Shown: positions 24,654 through 33,553 of the stretch, piece after piece
How positions within the stretch are numbered: position 1 is the first letter of the stretch
How the letters are laid out: the number at the start of each line of letters is the position of its first letter
Notes under the pieces: generated by a model
Seen by the model: only the letters and a program-made list of their open reading frames with translations
The model's database searches: none
What the model was told of the DNA's origin: nothing
Assembly (NCBI RefSeq): GCF_001741865.1
Contig: NZ_CP017147.1
Location: 248,001-312,000, forward strand
Direction of reading: 5' to 3'
Source of the DNA: Bosea vaviloviae
GTDB taxonomy: Bacteria; Pseudomonadota; Alphaproteobacteria; Rhizobiales; Beijerinckiaceae
DNA length: 64,000 nucleotides
Made by a program: the position numbers and the translations under genes

Positions 24654-25958
24654 TCAAGGGTCTATCAGGATCACGCGGCAATCATTCACATTGGTCAGGG
24701 TCGGTCCCGTCCGCAGCAGATCGCCGAGCGGCTCGAAGAAACCCGTCGAATCGTTGTCGGCGAGCGATTGGGCAGGAACGAGGCCGAGCGCGGCAGCGCG
24801 CGTCAAAGTCGTGGGATCGATCACCGCACCGGCCGGATCGGTCGCCTCGCCGCCACCGCCGTCGGTGCCGTCGGTATCGCCCGAGAGTGCGACGATGCCC
24901 GGTTCGCCGGCGAGCGCGATGGCGAGCGCCAGCGCATATTCCTGATTCGGCCCGCCCCGGCCTTGCCCGCGCAGCGTCACCGTCAATTCACCGCCGGACA
25001 GGATGGCGGTGCGCTTGCCCAGCGCCTTCAATTTGCACGCGAGCGCCGCATGGGCGTTGGCGACATCGCGTGCCTCGCCTTCGAGATCGGCGCCAAGATC
25101 ATGCACCGCATAGCCTGCAGCCTCTGCAGCCTCCCTCGCCGCCGCAAGCGCATCGGCCGGGCGGGCGATAATGCGGAATTCGCTGTTGGCGAAGGCGGGA
25201 TGGCCGGGCTTGGGCGTCTCGCTGGCATCGTCATCGAGAAGCGCGCGCGCGGCGGGCGGCAGATCGAGCTTGTAACGGGCGACGATGGCACGGGCCTGCG
25301 CCAGCGTGGTCGGGTCGGGCACGGTCGGCCCCGAGGCGATGGCTGTCGGCTCATCGCCGGGCACGTCGGAGACCGCAAGCGTCAGCAAACGCGCCGGAGC
25401 GGCGGCGAGCGCCAACCTGCCGCCCTTGATCCGCGAAAGCCGCTTGCGGACGATGTTCATCTCGCCGATCGGCGCGCCCGAGCGCAGCAGCGCCTTGTTG
25501 ACCGCCTGCTTCTCGGCCAGCGTCAGGCTGCCGGCCGGCGCAACCCAGTTCGCCGAACCGCCGCCCGAGAGCAGCACGAGCACGAGCTCGTCGGCGGCGG
25601 CGGAGGCCGCCAGCGCCAGCGCCAGCGCCGCGCTGTCGACGCTGCCCTGATCGGGTACGGGATGGCCGGCCGCGACCATCGGGATGTGGCGGGTCACCGT
25701 CTCATAGCCATGGCGCGCGACGGCATGGCCGGTGAGCCGGTCCTGCGGAAAGCCCGAATCGAGATAATGTGCCTCGGCCAGCGCGGTCATGCTGCCCGCC
25801 GCCTTGCCAGCGGCGAGCAGGATCAGGCGCCCCGTTGCCGGAGGAACCGGCAGATGCGCCGGCAGGCAGCCGGCGGGATGGGCGCGCGCGACGGCGGCAT
25901 CGAAGATCACACGGGCGGTTGCGCGAGAGCCTGTCGTATCGTCACGTCTCGCCTGCAC
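24654..25958 (-). CDS. Glycerate 2-kinase (DUF4147/MOFRL family)
   Basis: The 434-residue protein has the DUF4147 N-terminal domain ('LLAAGKAAGSMTALAEAHY') and the MOFRL C-terminal domain ('KRTAILSGGELTVTLRGQG', 'GGPNQEYALALAIAL', 'ALSGDTDGTDG'). Family members phosphorylate D-glycerate at position 2, feeding 2-phosphoglycerate to glycolysis; older names include hydroxypyruvate reductase TtuD. The order with pyk, via DUF1036, matches that role. The start at 25958 (ATG) is supported only by the open frame. Divergent from the amidohydrolase gene. Confidence 0.88.
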   Translation of the reverse strand: MQARRDDTTGSRATARVIFDAAVARAHPAGCLPAHLPVPPATGRLILLAAGKAAGSMTALAEAHYLDSGFPQDRLTGHAVARHGYETVTRHIPMVAAGHPVPDQGSVDSAALALALAASAAADELVLVLLSGGGSANWVAPAGSLTLAEKQAVNKALLRSGAPIGEMNIVRKRLSRIKGGRLALAAAPARLLTLAVSDVPGDEPTAIASGPTVPDPTTLAQARAIVARYKLDLPPAARALLDDDASETPKPGHPAFANSEFRIIARPADALAAAREAAEAAGYAVHDLGADLEGEARDVANAHAALACKLKALGKRTAILSGGELTVTLRGQGRGGPNQEYALALAIALAGEPGIVALSGDTDGTDGGGGEATDPAGAVIDPTTLTRAAALGLVPAQSLADNDSTGFFEPLGDLLRTGPTLTNVNDCRVILIDP

Positions 25959-26084
25959 CGCCGCCCACCTTCCGCCCGAACTTTCATGTCGATTTCATCG
26001 ACTTTCGTTGCTGATTCTTTTAAGTCGCGGCCGGGCGAACGTCATCAGCCTTTTCCCGATATAATCATACTTTTTGAGGGACGC

Positions 26085-26903
26085 ATGCGGATCGATCCGG
26101 CCGAGACCCAACCGGCCAAGACCCGACCGGCCATAGCGCTGAAGCCGGCGGTGCTCCGCGCACCCGGCGAGGTCGAGGTCATTCCGGGCGATCTCGCGAG
26201 CGGCATCCTGCTGATCTGCGACCACGCCACCAACGCGATCCCGCCCGAACTCGATTCGCTCGGCCTGCCGCCGGCCCAGCTCGAACGCCATATCGCCTAT
26301 GACATCGGCGCGGCCGAGATGACGCGCGCCATGGCGCGGGCGCTCAATGCGCCTGCCGTGCTGAGCAATTTCTCGCGCCTGCTGATCGACCCCAATCGCG
26401 GCCTGGACGACCCGACGCTGGTGATGCGCCTCTCCGACGGCGCGATCGTGCCCGGCAACCGTCATATCGATCAAGCCGGCATCACTGAGCGCGTGGCGCG
26501 CTACTACGAGCCCTATGACGCGGCGATCGATGCGGCGGTAGACGCCGCACTCGCCGCCGGTCACCCGCCCGCGATCGTCTCGCTGCACTCCTTCACGCCA
26601 TTCTGGAAGGCCGCAGCGCGGCCCTGGCATGTCGGCGTGCTCTGGGACGGTGAAGGCGCATTGTCGCAGCTGCTGATCGCCGCCTTGCAGCGCGAGGGCG
26701 ATCTCGTGGTCGGCGACAACGAACCCTATCGCGGCGGCCTGCCCGGCGACACGATCGACCGTCACGCGACGCGCCGCGGCTTGCACGAGACGCTGATCGA
26801 ACTGCGCCAGGATCTGATCGCCAGCGACGCCACCGCACGCGACTGGGGCGAGCGACTGGCCGCAATCCTGCCCGGATGTCTTGCCTCATTGCGCGCCGGC
26901 TGA
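26085..26903 (+). CDS. N-formylglutamate amidohydrolase family protein
   Basis: The 272-residue protein contains 'GILLICDHATNAIPPELDSL' and 'HIAYDIGAAEMTRAMA', typical of the N-formylglutamate amidohydrolase fold. Other marks are 'SRLLIDPNRGLDDPTL' and 'SLHSFTPFW', which supply metal- and substrate-binding residues. The true enzyme releases formate from N-formylglutamate in histidine degradation, but no hut genes are nearby, so the in vivo substrate is open. ATG 26085 has GAGGG upstream. A longer open frame running back to 24549 lies antisense to the glycerate kinase gene and is not coding. Confidence 0.85.
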   Translation: MRIDPAETQPAKTRPAIALKPAVLRAPGEVEVIPGDLASGILLICDHATNAIPPELDSLGLPPAQLERHIAYDIGAAEMTRAMARALNAPAVLSNFSRLLIDPNRGLDDPTLVMRLSDGAIVPGNRHIDQAGITERVARYYEPYDAAIDAAVDAALAAGHPPAIVSLHSFTPFWKAAARPWHVGVLWDGEGALSQLLIAALQREGDLVVGDNEPYRGGLPGDTIDRHATRRGLHETLIELRQDLIASDATARDWGERLAAILPGCLASLRAG

Positions 26904-27014
26904 GACATCGCGGCTGTTGAGCATCCCGCGCGAAGTGCCGCTTCGCGCTTGACGCCGGCCCCCGCGCGGTGCGAACCCTCCGGCCAAATTTCCCCACCGC
27001 TTAAGGATATGCAG

Positions 27015-27257
27015 ATGGAAGATCCGGTTGCTGGCGACCAGCTGAAGAGCATCGTCGAGCGCATCGAGCGCCTCGAGGAAGAGAAGAAGACCATCTCCGA
27101 CGACATCAAGGAGGTCTATGCCGAGGCCAAGGGCAATGGCTACGACGTCAAGGTCCTGCGCAAGGTGATCGCCATCCGCAAGCGCGACGCCAATGAGCGC
27201 GCCGAGGAGGAAGCCATCCTCGACCTCTACCTGCAGGCCGTCGGCGAGAGCGCCTGA
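27015..27257 (+). CDS. gapR: GapR family DNA-binding protein (DUF2312)
   Basis: The 80-residue protein is a long coiled coil ('[19 protein letters not shown]', '[20 protein letters not shown]', '[19 protein letters not shown]'). This is the GapR/DUF2312 family, in which Caulobacter GapR clamps overtwisted DNA ahead of forks and polymerases. The ATG at 27015 lies seven bases after AAGGA, whereas ATG 27009 is too close to it, so the later start is used. It lies 111 bp behind the amidohydrolase. A perfect 11-bp inverted repeat follows 20 bp after the stop. Confidence 0.88.
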   Translation: MEDPVAGDQLKSIVERIERLEEEKKTISDDIKEVYAEAKGNGYDVKVLRKVIAIRKRDANERAEEEAILDLYLQAVGESA

Positions 27258-27277
27258 GCCTTTTATCCACCCTCGAC

Positions 27278-27321
27278 GTCATCCCGGATCAGCGCGGCTT
27301 GCGCCACTTGTCCGGGATGAC
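27278..27321 (+). repeat. Short palindrome after gapR
   Basis: GTCATCCCGGA (27278-27288) and TCCGGGATGAC (27311-27321) are perfect inverted repeats with a 22-nt loop. The same 'GTCATCCCG' arms occur at 62130-62167 and, modified, at 39878-39980. It may terminate gapR and the converging corA; no T-tract is seen. Confidence 0.7.
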
Positions 27322-27359
27322 TGAGCGGGTGTTGCCGATTTCGGAGCGCAAAGGCCCGC

Positions 27360-28427
27360 TCACAGCCAGCCATTCTTCTTGAAGCGCCAAAAGAGCACCG
27401 CGCAGGAGCTGACGATCAGCGCCAGGACGGTGTGATAGCCGAACTGGAGTTCGAGCTCCGGCATGTTCTTGAAGTTCATGCCATAGATGCCGGCGACTGC
27501 CGTCGGCACCGCGAGAATAGCAGCCCATGAGGCGAGCCTCTTGGTGATCGCGTTTTCCTGGCTCTGGCCGATGAGCAGGCTCACCTCGAAGGCGAAGGCG
27601 AGCACCTCGCGCAGGCTGTCGATCTTTTCCTGAACCGTGCGGACATGGTCGGTCACGTCGCGGAACATCGGCGCGAGCGTCGGGCGCACCTGCGGCACAT
27701 TCGCATTGGCGAGGCGCTGGCAGACATCGACCAAAGGCGCGGCTGCATTGCGCAAGCGCAGAAGATCGCGCCGCAGCATGTAGAGCCGCTCGATGTCGTC
27801 GCGGATCATCGGCTTCGCCAGCACCTTGTCCTCGATCTCCTCGACCTCCTCATGGATCGCCTCGAGCACCGGCATGTAGTTGTCGACGATGAAATCGAGG
27901 ATCGCGTAGAGGATGAAATCCTCCCCCTTCGCGAGCGAGGTCGGACAGGTCTCCCAGTGCTGTCGCACCGTCTTGTACGAGGTCGAGGCGCCGTGGCGGA
28001 CGCTGACGATATAGCCATTGCCGACGAAGATATGCGTCTCGCCAAACGCGATGCGCTTGTCGACCAGCTGGGCCGTGCGCGCGACGACGAAAAGCGCGTC
28101 GCCATATTGTTCGAGCTTCGGGCGCTGATGGGCGTTCGTCGCGTCCTCGACCGCAAGCGGATGCAGGTTGAACTGCTGCTGCACACGGTGGAGCAGATCG
28201 GAATCGGGCTCGAGCAGGCCGATCCAGACGACATGGCCGTCCTTGCGGGCCCATGCGCCAGCTTCCTCGATGGGTATATCGGCGATGCGCACGCCATGGG
28301 CATAGACGCTGGAGGCGACGACGCCGGTCTCGTGGCGATGGCCTGGCTCGGGGACCTTGGCGGGCGCTGGCGCGGCGTGCGGAAAAGACAGGGTTTCGGC
28401 GGCAGACCGTTCTTCGGCGACAGACAT
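27360..28427 (-). CDS. corA: CorA-type magnesium transporter
   Basis: The 355-residue protein has a large cytoplasmic N-terminal domain and two C-terminal membrane helices. The first ends in the selectivity loop 'YGMNFKNMPE' (GMN motif), the entrance of the pentameric divalent-cation channel. The first 35 residues are Ala/Pro-rich and low in complexity. I placed the start at ATG 28427 ('MSVAEERS'); a longer frame adds 32 unconserved residues. It may carry Mg2+ or other cations such as Co2+ or Zn2+, which the sequence alone does not separate. Confidence 0.92.
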   Translation of the reverse strand: MSVAEERSAAETLSFPHAAPAPAKVPEPGHRHETGVVASSVYAHGVRIADIPIEEAGAWARKDGHVVWIGLLEPDSDLLHRVQQQFNLHPLAVEDATNAHQRPKLEQYGDALFVVARTAQLVDKRIAFGETHIFVGNGYIVSVRHGASTSYKTVRQHWETCPTSLAKGEDFILYAILDFIVDNYMPVLEAIHEEVEEIEDKVLAKPMIRDDIERLYMLRRDLLRLRNAAAPLVDVCQRLANANVPQVRPTLAPMFRDVTDHVRTVQEKIDSLREVLAFAFEVSLLIGQSQENAITKRLASWAAILAVPTAVAGIYGMNFKNMPELELQFGYHTVLALIVSSCAVLFWRFKKNGWL

Positions 28428-28611
28428 CGGCGCACCTCGTCCACCGTGGGGCTTGTCCCGCAGGCTAGCGCGTTTGTTGACCCGGGCAAGGATTTTCCCT
28501 CTCGCGCTGCCCGGCTCCATCACGCCCCGTGATGCGTGAAATCACGCGAATTCGCGTGGCTTCCCGCCGGCCTCGCGGCATTGTTGCGGCGCACCCGAAC
28601 TGGAGACAGCC

Positions 28612-29226
28612 ATGTTGCTCGTTGGAATGCTGGACAGCCCTTATGTCCGCCGCGCTGCCGTCACGGGGAGGCTCCTGGGGCTCGATTTCGAGCACCGTTC
28701 GGTCTCGGTGTTCCGGCACATGGAAGCCTTCGCCAAGATCAACCCGCTGATCAAGGCGCCCTCGCTCGTCTGCGACGACGGCACGGTGATCACCGATTCC
28801 AATCTGATCATCCAGCATTTCGAGGATGTCGCCGGCCGCTCGCTGCGCCCGAACGATGCAGCCGCGCGGACACGCGATCTCGGCCTGACCGGTATCGGCA
28901 TCGTCGCCGCCGACAAGGCCGTCTCGATCGAGTATGAGCGCAAACGGCCCGACGCACAGCGCTACGCGCCCTGGCAGGAGCGCATCGTCGCGCAGCTCGA
29001 CACCGCCCTCGACCTGCTCGATGCGGCGACCAAGCGCGGCGAACTCGGCGCTGGGCCGAACCTGCGGCCCGGCGACATCTCCGCCGCGATCGCCTGGGGT
29101 TTCTGCCGCTTCGTGATCCCTGATTATGCGCCGGAGGAACGCTGGCCGGCGCTGGCCGCGCAAGCGAAGGCCTGCGAGGCGCTCGACGTGTTCAAGCATT
29201 GGCCGATCGACCGCGAGGAACCGTAG
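28612..29226 (+). CDS. Glutathione S-transferase family protein
   Basis: The 204-residue protein has an N-terminal thioredoxin-like domain (about residues 1-80). Its G-site begins 'GMLDSPYVRRAA', where Ser9 is a plausible thiol-activating residue, and 'ITDSNLIIQHFED' is the gamma-Glu binding turn. An all-helical C-terminal domain follows. It fits the GST superfamily, subgroup unclear. GAGACAGCC precedes ATG 28612. Neighbours give no substrate clue. Confidence 0.88.
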   Translation: MLLVGMLDSPYVRRAAVTGRLLGLDFEHRSVSVFRHMEAFAKINPLIKAPSLVCDDGTVITDSNLIIQHFEDVAGRSLRPNDAAARTRDLGLTGIGIVAADKAVSIEYERKRPDAQRYAPWQERIVAQLDTALDLLDAATKRGELGAGPNLRPGDISAAIAWGFCRFVIPDYAPEERWPALAAQAKACEALDVFKHWPIDREEP

Positions 29227-29251
29227 AGCGCGCCCGCAGATCGTTCTGGCT

Positions 29252-29342
29252 AGAGCGTTTTCGAGCGAAGTGGATACCGGTTCGCGTGAAGAAAACGCGT
29301 TAAAACAAAGAGCGAGAGCTGTTGAACGATCCAATTGGTTCG
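29252..29342. repeat. Dispersed intergenic repeat, family B, copy 2
   Basis: The most complete copy of family B, with GAGCGTTTTCGAGCGAAG, then GTGGATACCGG-type sequence and a TTGAACGATCCAATTGG tail. It matches 1607-1696 over the whole length and 59095-59165 over the first two thirds. It lies downstream of the GST gene, in the convergent gap before the DUF882 gene. Confidence 0.85.
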
Positions 29343-29473
29343 GAAACTGCTCGAGTCGGCTGGCGTGCGAGTCGGCTGGCGTGGTTGTCGAGAACCGGAG
29401 CGCAGCGGACTAAAGTCCGTGAGCACCGGAAGCGCAGACAGCCGCGTCAGATGGCCGTCAAAACGAGCTGCGC

Positions 29474-31282
29474 TCAGTTCTGGACGAAATTCGTCGGCAG
29501 CGGCCTGACCGCCGGGCCGCTGAACGAGCCCGTCTTGGCGTCGCTCGGCTCGGCATGGCTGAAGCCGAGAGAGGCCGCCGGTCCCGGAGCCTGAATCGGT
29601 TCGGCATTGTTGGCTGGCCCGGCTTTGGTGCGGGCGGTGGCGACCGTGACCGCCTTGCCGGCGGTGGCCGGGCTGCGCACAACCGTCGCGAAGAGCGAAT
29701 CGAGCCCCGTCCGGTCGGCATCATATTGCGCCACGATCGGGGTCGCCGGAGCCGGGCTTGGCGCATGCCGGCTGACGGAGGGCATCGAGGCCAGCACAAA
29801 ACCGTCCTCGCGCGGACGGCCAGGCGGCAGCGGATGCGTGATCGTGACCAGACGCCCAGCCGGCTGCACCTGCGGCGTCTCGGCGGAGGCTCCCGTCCCG
29901 CCGCGCAGATCCGCGAGCACCAGATTGGCGAAGGCAGCGGGGCGGGTCGGCGGCATAGGCGCGTTCATGGGCTTGCCTTCCACCACGGCCTCGATCAGCG
30001 AAACCATCTGGTCGGGCCGGCGCGGCGGCAGCGAGGCCAGGACAAGCTTCTGATCCTCTGCGGTCGCACCTTGCGGGGCGAAGGCGAGCGCGCCGCCGGA
30101 GGCCGGCAAGGCCGCGACCTGGATCGAATCGCCGGGCTGCAGCGGCATGGTCAGGCCGCGCGGTCGCGCCAGCGGAATCGGGGCGTCGATCAGTCTCGGC
30201 CGCTTGTCGTCGGCCGGCGGTGCCGGTGCAGCGGCGGGCGCCACGGCGGCGACCTGCGCCGGTTGCGGCTCGACGATTCTCGGCGCCAGCCGCTCGGAGC
30301 GCTCGCGCACGACCGTGCGGGCGGCGGGTTCGGGAGCGGGAGCCTGCACCGCAACGGCGAAGCGCCCGCCATCATTGGAATTGCTGTCATCCCGGGCGGG
30401 GGCGGCATAGGCCATGACCGTCGGCTGGGGCTTTGGCGAATTGCCGCGGCCGCGCGTCGGGCGCGCATCCGCTTCCTCGTCATCGCCGCCGAAAAGGGCC
30501 GCCCACAAGCTCTTGCGACCCGACGAGATCACCGCGCCTTCATCGGAATCGGCACTCGCGTAACCGGCGACCGAGCCGCCGCGCGACATCACATCGGCCT
30601 TGGCCAGTTCATAGCCCGCGAGCGGATGGCCATCGGCCGGCAGATGCACTGTCTTCTCGTCCGGGAACAGCCGCACCAATTGATCGCGCGTCATGCGCGG
30701 CCAGGAACGGACCGAGCCGGCGTCGAGATGGACGAAGGGCGTATGCGCGCCGGGATAGAAGCCGACGCCGCCGCGCTGGAGCCGCATGCCGGCCTCGCGG
30801 ATCTTGGCCGTCGGCGTATCCGGCAGATAGAAATCCATCGCCTTGCCGAGCATGTGCTGGCTGTTCTTGGCGACAGCTCGCGAGCGCCGGCGCAGCATCG
30901 AATTGGTGCCCGGCGAGCGATAGGCCGAGACGACGTGGAAGGATTCCTGGGAACCAACCGCGCGCTGCACCTCCCAGGCGACGTCGAACAGGCGCGGGTC
31001 CATCCGGATCGGCTCGTCGGTGCGCCAGTCGCGCAGCGCCCAGTTCAGCTTCTCCAGCGCAGCGGAATCATAGCGGCCATCGCGCTTGAAGGTGACGGTC
31101 GTCTCCTCCTTGGTGTGCATATGCGTGATGGTGATGGTGCGCGTGTCGCCATTGGCGACGGCATCCTGCGTGCCGCGCACGCCGAGCATCAGAGCCGTGG
31201 CCGCCACGCTCAGCGCCAAAAACTGGCGGAAGCCCGGCTTCGGCAGCGCCGAAAGCCGTCTCGAACGCGTGGCGATAGACAT
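29474..31282 (-). CDS. DUF882 (YcbK/M15-like) protein with a long PxRP-rich tail
   Basis: The N-terminal half (about residues 25-215) has an uncleaved or cleaved signal helix, then a DUF882 peptidase M15-type domain. 'HVVSAYRSPGTNSMLRR', 'SQHMLGKAMDFYLPD' and 'FVHLDAGSVRSW' carry the zinc-ligand His and Asp residues. The last 350 residues are low-complexity Ala/Pro with spaced 'PIPLARPRG', 'SLPPRRPD', 'PMPPTRPA' and 'PLPPGRPR' motifs. Total length is 602 residues from ATG 31282; a GTG 30 bp upstream is an alternative. It follows the L,D-transpeptidase gene in the same direction, as in E. coli ycbB-ycbK, so a peptidoglycan role is likely. Confidence 0.82.
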   Translation of the reverse strand: MSIATRSRRLSALPKPGFRQFLALSVAATALMLGVRGTQDAVANGDTRTITITHMHTKEETTVTFKRDGRYDSAALEKLNWALRDWRTDEPIRMDPRLFDVAWEVQRAVGSQESFHVVSAYRSPGTNSMLRRRSRAVAKNSQHMLGKAMDFYLPDTPTAKIREAGMRLQRGGVGFYPGAHTPFVHLDAGSVRSWPRMTRDQLVRLFPDEKTVHLPADGHPLAGYELAKADVMSRGGSVAGYASADSDEGAVISSGRKSLWAALFGGDDEEADARPTRGRGNSPKPQPTVMAYAAPARDDSNSNDGGRFAVAVQAPAPEPAARTVVRERSERLAPRIVEPQPAQVAAVAPAAAPAPPADDKRPRLIDAPIPLARPRGLTMPLQPGDSIQVAALPASGGALAFAPQGATAEDQKLVLASLPPRRPDQMVSLIEAVVEGKPMNAPMPPTRPAAFANLVLADLRGGTGASAETPQVQPAGRLVTITHPLPPGRPREDGFVLASMPSVSRHAPSPAPATPIVAQYDADRTGLDSLFATVVRSPATAGKAVTVATARTKAGPANNAEPIQAPGPAASLGFSHAEPSDAKTGSFSGPAVRPLPTNFVQN

Positions 31283-31462
31283 GCCCAATCTGCTTGACCC
31301 GTCTCGGTGCACGCCTGACGCGGCGCGATGAACGTGAACGAACAGTTGCGGAGAAGAGTTAATCCAAGGTTACCAGGTCGGCAATCGCCATACCCAGAAT
31401 TTTCCGCCGAGTTCCGCTAACCGCGGAACGTGGCGAAACCGTGCCCAGCCCGCCGGATGGGT

Positions 31463-33364
31463 TCAGCCGCGCTGCTCCAGCGCCTGCCGGACGAGCCGAT
31501 GGAAGCCGTAGAGATCGTCGAAAACCGTCATGTGGCCGTCGGCGCCTACGACATAGGTATTATAGACCAGATGAATCGGTAATGGCTGCGGCAGCTTGAT
31601 CATGCGCTCGCCCGAGCCAATCAGGCGCTTCAGCCGCTCATGCGACCAGTCCGGCCCGAGCACCTGGTCCGCCAGCAGGAAGGGATTGTCGACGCGCACG
31701 CAGCCATGGCTGAACGCGCGACGCTCGCTGGCGAAAAGCCGGCGGTTCGGCGTGTCGTGCAGATAGACGGCATGGTCGTTGGGGAACATGAACTTGATCC
31801 AGCCGAGCGCGTTGCGCTCGCCCGGGGGCTGGCGGACGGAGATGTTGTTGCCGTGCCGCGTCACCACATAGCCGCGCTTGGCGGCATAGTTCGGATCGGC
31901 AGCGAGCCCCGGCAGGAACTCCTTCTTCAGGATCGAAGGCGGCACGTTCCAGGACGGATTCACGATGACGTGGTCCATCTTGTGCGAGAAGATCGGCGTC
32001 GCCGTATCGGGCTTGCCGACAATGGCGCGGGTCTCGTGCACGACCTTGCCGTCGCGCACGACGCGGACCATGAACTCCGGCACGTTGACGATGATGTGGC
32101 TCTCACCGAGATCGGGCGGCAGCCAGCGCCAGCGCTCCATCTGGGCGATGATGTCCTGCTCGCCGCGCGCGGTCGCCGGCGTACCCAGCGCGGCCAGCGT
32201 GCGCTCGCTGAGCACGCCATTGGCCGGCAGCCCGGCCTTCTTCTGGAAATCGGCAAGCGCCAGCGCGGTCGAATGATCGAAGACCGGTTCCTCCGACGGG
32301 CCCAGGCCCAGTCGCGCCCGGACCAGCGGCACGCGCTCGTCACGCATGCCGAGCTTCAGCGGCGGGCCAGCCGGAATGCGCACCAGCGGCGTATCGTCGA
32401 GATGCTCGCGCAACTCGGCGAGCTTGGCCTTGAGGCGGCGATACTGCTCATGCGGCGGGTTATAGGCGGCGAGCGCCGCACCCGGATCCTGCACCGCCGT
32501 CAGTTCCGACAGCACCTCGGTAGCCGAGGGCAGATAGAGCGTCGGCGTGATCAGCTTCGACAGGCGGCGCGGATCGATGCGGCCGCCGCGCGCATCGCGG
32601 GCATAGAGCACGGCCAATGCCGAGAGCCTGACATCGGCTTCTGCGAGCTTGCCCTTGTCGCTCGCCTCGAACACCGGCAGCGGATAATCGGTCGGCCTCA
32701 GCCCGTCCTCAGCCGCGCGGCCGAGCTGGGCGACGAGATGCTTGGCGGCCTCGCTCCAGCCCTTGCCGTCGATCCACAGCGGCCGGTTCTCCTGCGCCTG
32801 ATAGGCGGCCAGGATCTCGTTGCGCTCACGTTCGGCCAGGCGCGGCAGCGCCAGCCCCTCGCTCATGCGCGCCGCGATATCACCGGCGAGAGTGGAGCCG
32901 GAGGGCAATTCGACCACGACCTTGGGCAGGTCCGGCGGGGGAATCGTGACCTCGCTGGGCGCAGCCGAGCGCAGCGGCTCGGGCGGCGCCAGCGCCGGAT
33001 CGAGCGGCGGCAGATCGACGGCCGGGATGTCGGCGGCTGGGATGTCGAGCGCTGCGGGACGGTCATCGACCCCGGGCGTCGTCGCAGGCGTAGGCTGCGG
33101 CTCGGACGTCACGAGATTGTTCTGCGGCACCACTGAGGGAGCGACCGTTCCCGTCACCATGCCGGGCTCTTCCCGAGAGGCCTCGGCCGGCCGCTCTTCG
33201 CGCAGGATGACCAGGGCCGGCTGCTCCGGCAACGCGAGGCCGAGCGCAGGTTCCATGGTAGAGGGCGCTTGGGCAGAAGGCGCTTGCGCGCGCGCTGCCG
33301 TCAGCCCCAGCGCAAGCGCCAGAACCGAGGCTGAACCCAAGCCCGCCCAGTGGCGACGACGCAT
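31463..33364 (-). CDS. L,D-transpeptidase (YcbB/LdtD-like)
   Basis: The 633-residue protein has a signal peptide (about residues 1-27, ending 'TAARAQ'). A Pro-rich linker with 'IPAADIPAVDLPPLDP'-type repeats follows, then a scaffold domain ('YLPSATEVLSELTAVQ'). Next are a peptidoglycan-binding domain ('ALADFQKKAGLPANGVLSER') and a C-terminal YkuD domain with catalytic Cys in 'AFSHGCVRVDNP'. It forms 3-3 peptidoglycan cross-links, as LdtD does, or anchors lipoproteins. Start ATG 33364. The DUF882 gene lies downstream, and an NtrC-like regulator upstream on the same strand. Confidence 0.92.
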   Translation of the reverse strand: MRRRHWAGLGSASVLALALGLTAARAQAPSAQAPSTMEPALGLALPEQPALVILREERPAEASREEPGMVTGTVAPSVVPQNNLVTSEPQPTPATTPGVDDRPAALDIPAADIPAVDLPPLDPALAPPEPLRSAAPSEVTIPPPDLPKVVVELPSGSTLAGDIAARMSEGLALPRLAERERNEILAAYQAQENRPLWIDGKGWSEAAKHLVAQLGRAAEDGLRPTDYPLPVFEASDKGKLAEADVRLSALAVLYARDARGGRIDPRRLSKLITPTLYLPSATEVLSELTAVQDPGAALAAYNPPHEQYRRLKAKLAELREHLDDTPLVRIPAGPPLKLGMRDERVPLVRARLGLGPSEEPVFDHSTALALADFQKKAGLPANGVLSERTLAALGTPATARGEQDIIAQMERWRWLPPDLGESHIIVNVPEFMVRVVRDGKVVHETRAIVGKPDTATPIFSHKMDHVIVNPSWNVPPSILKKEFLPGLAADPNYAAKRGYVVTRHGNNISVRQPPGERNALGWIKFMFPNDHAVYLHDTPNRRLFASERRAFSHGCVRVDNPFLLADQVLGPDWSHERLKRLIGSGERMIKLPQPLPIHLVYNTYVVGADGHMTVFDDLYGFHRLVRQALEQRG

Positions 33365-33553
33365 GCTGGCTATCCTCGAATGTTCGCCGAGATCTCACCG
33401 CTTCTGCGTGAGTCAGCGGATTTGGACAAGATGCGGCGGCGCAACAGCCCCCGCTATTCAGACAGTGCCGATCGGCTTTAAATTTTTAGTGTGATCTCGG
33501 CCGAAACCGACCCCGCCATTCGCGAATAGGGAGCTGCGATTCGGCTGCATGCG

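Noticed and set aside
24549..26084. Long open frame (to 26903) on the plus strand before the amidohydrolase
   Set aside because: It is antisense to the glycerate kinase gene and DUF1036. Its translation is Arg/Gly-rich with no family pattern, as expected for high-GC shadows; the true start is ATG 26085.
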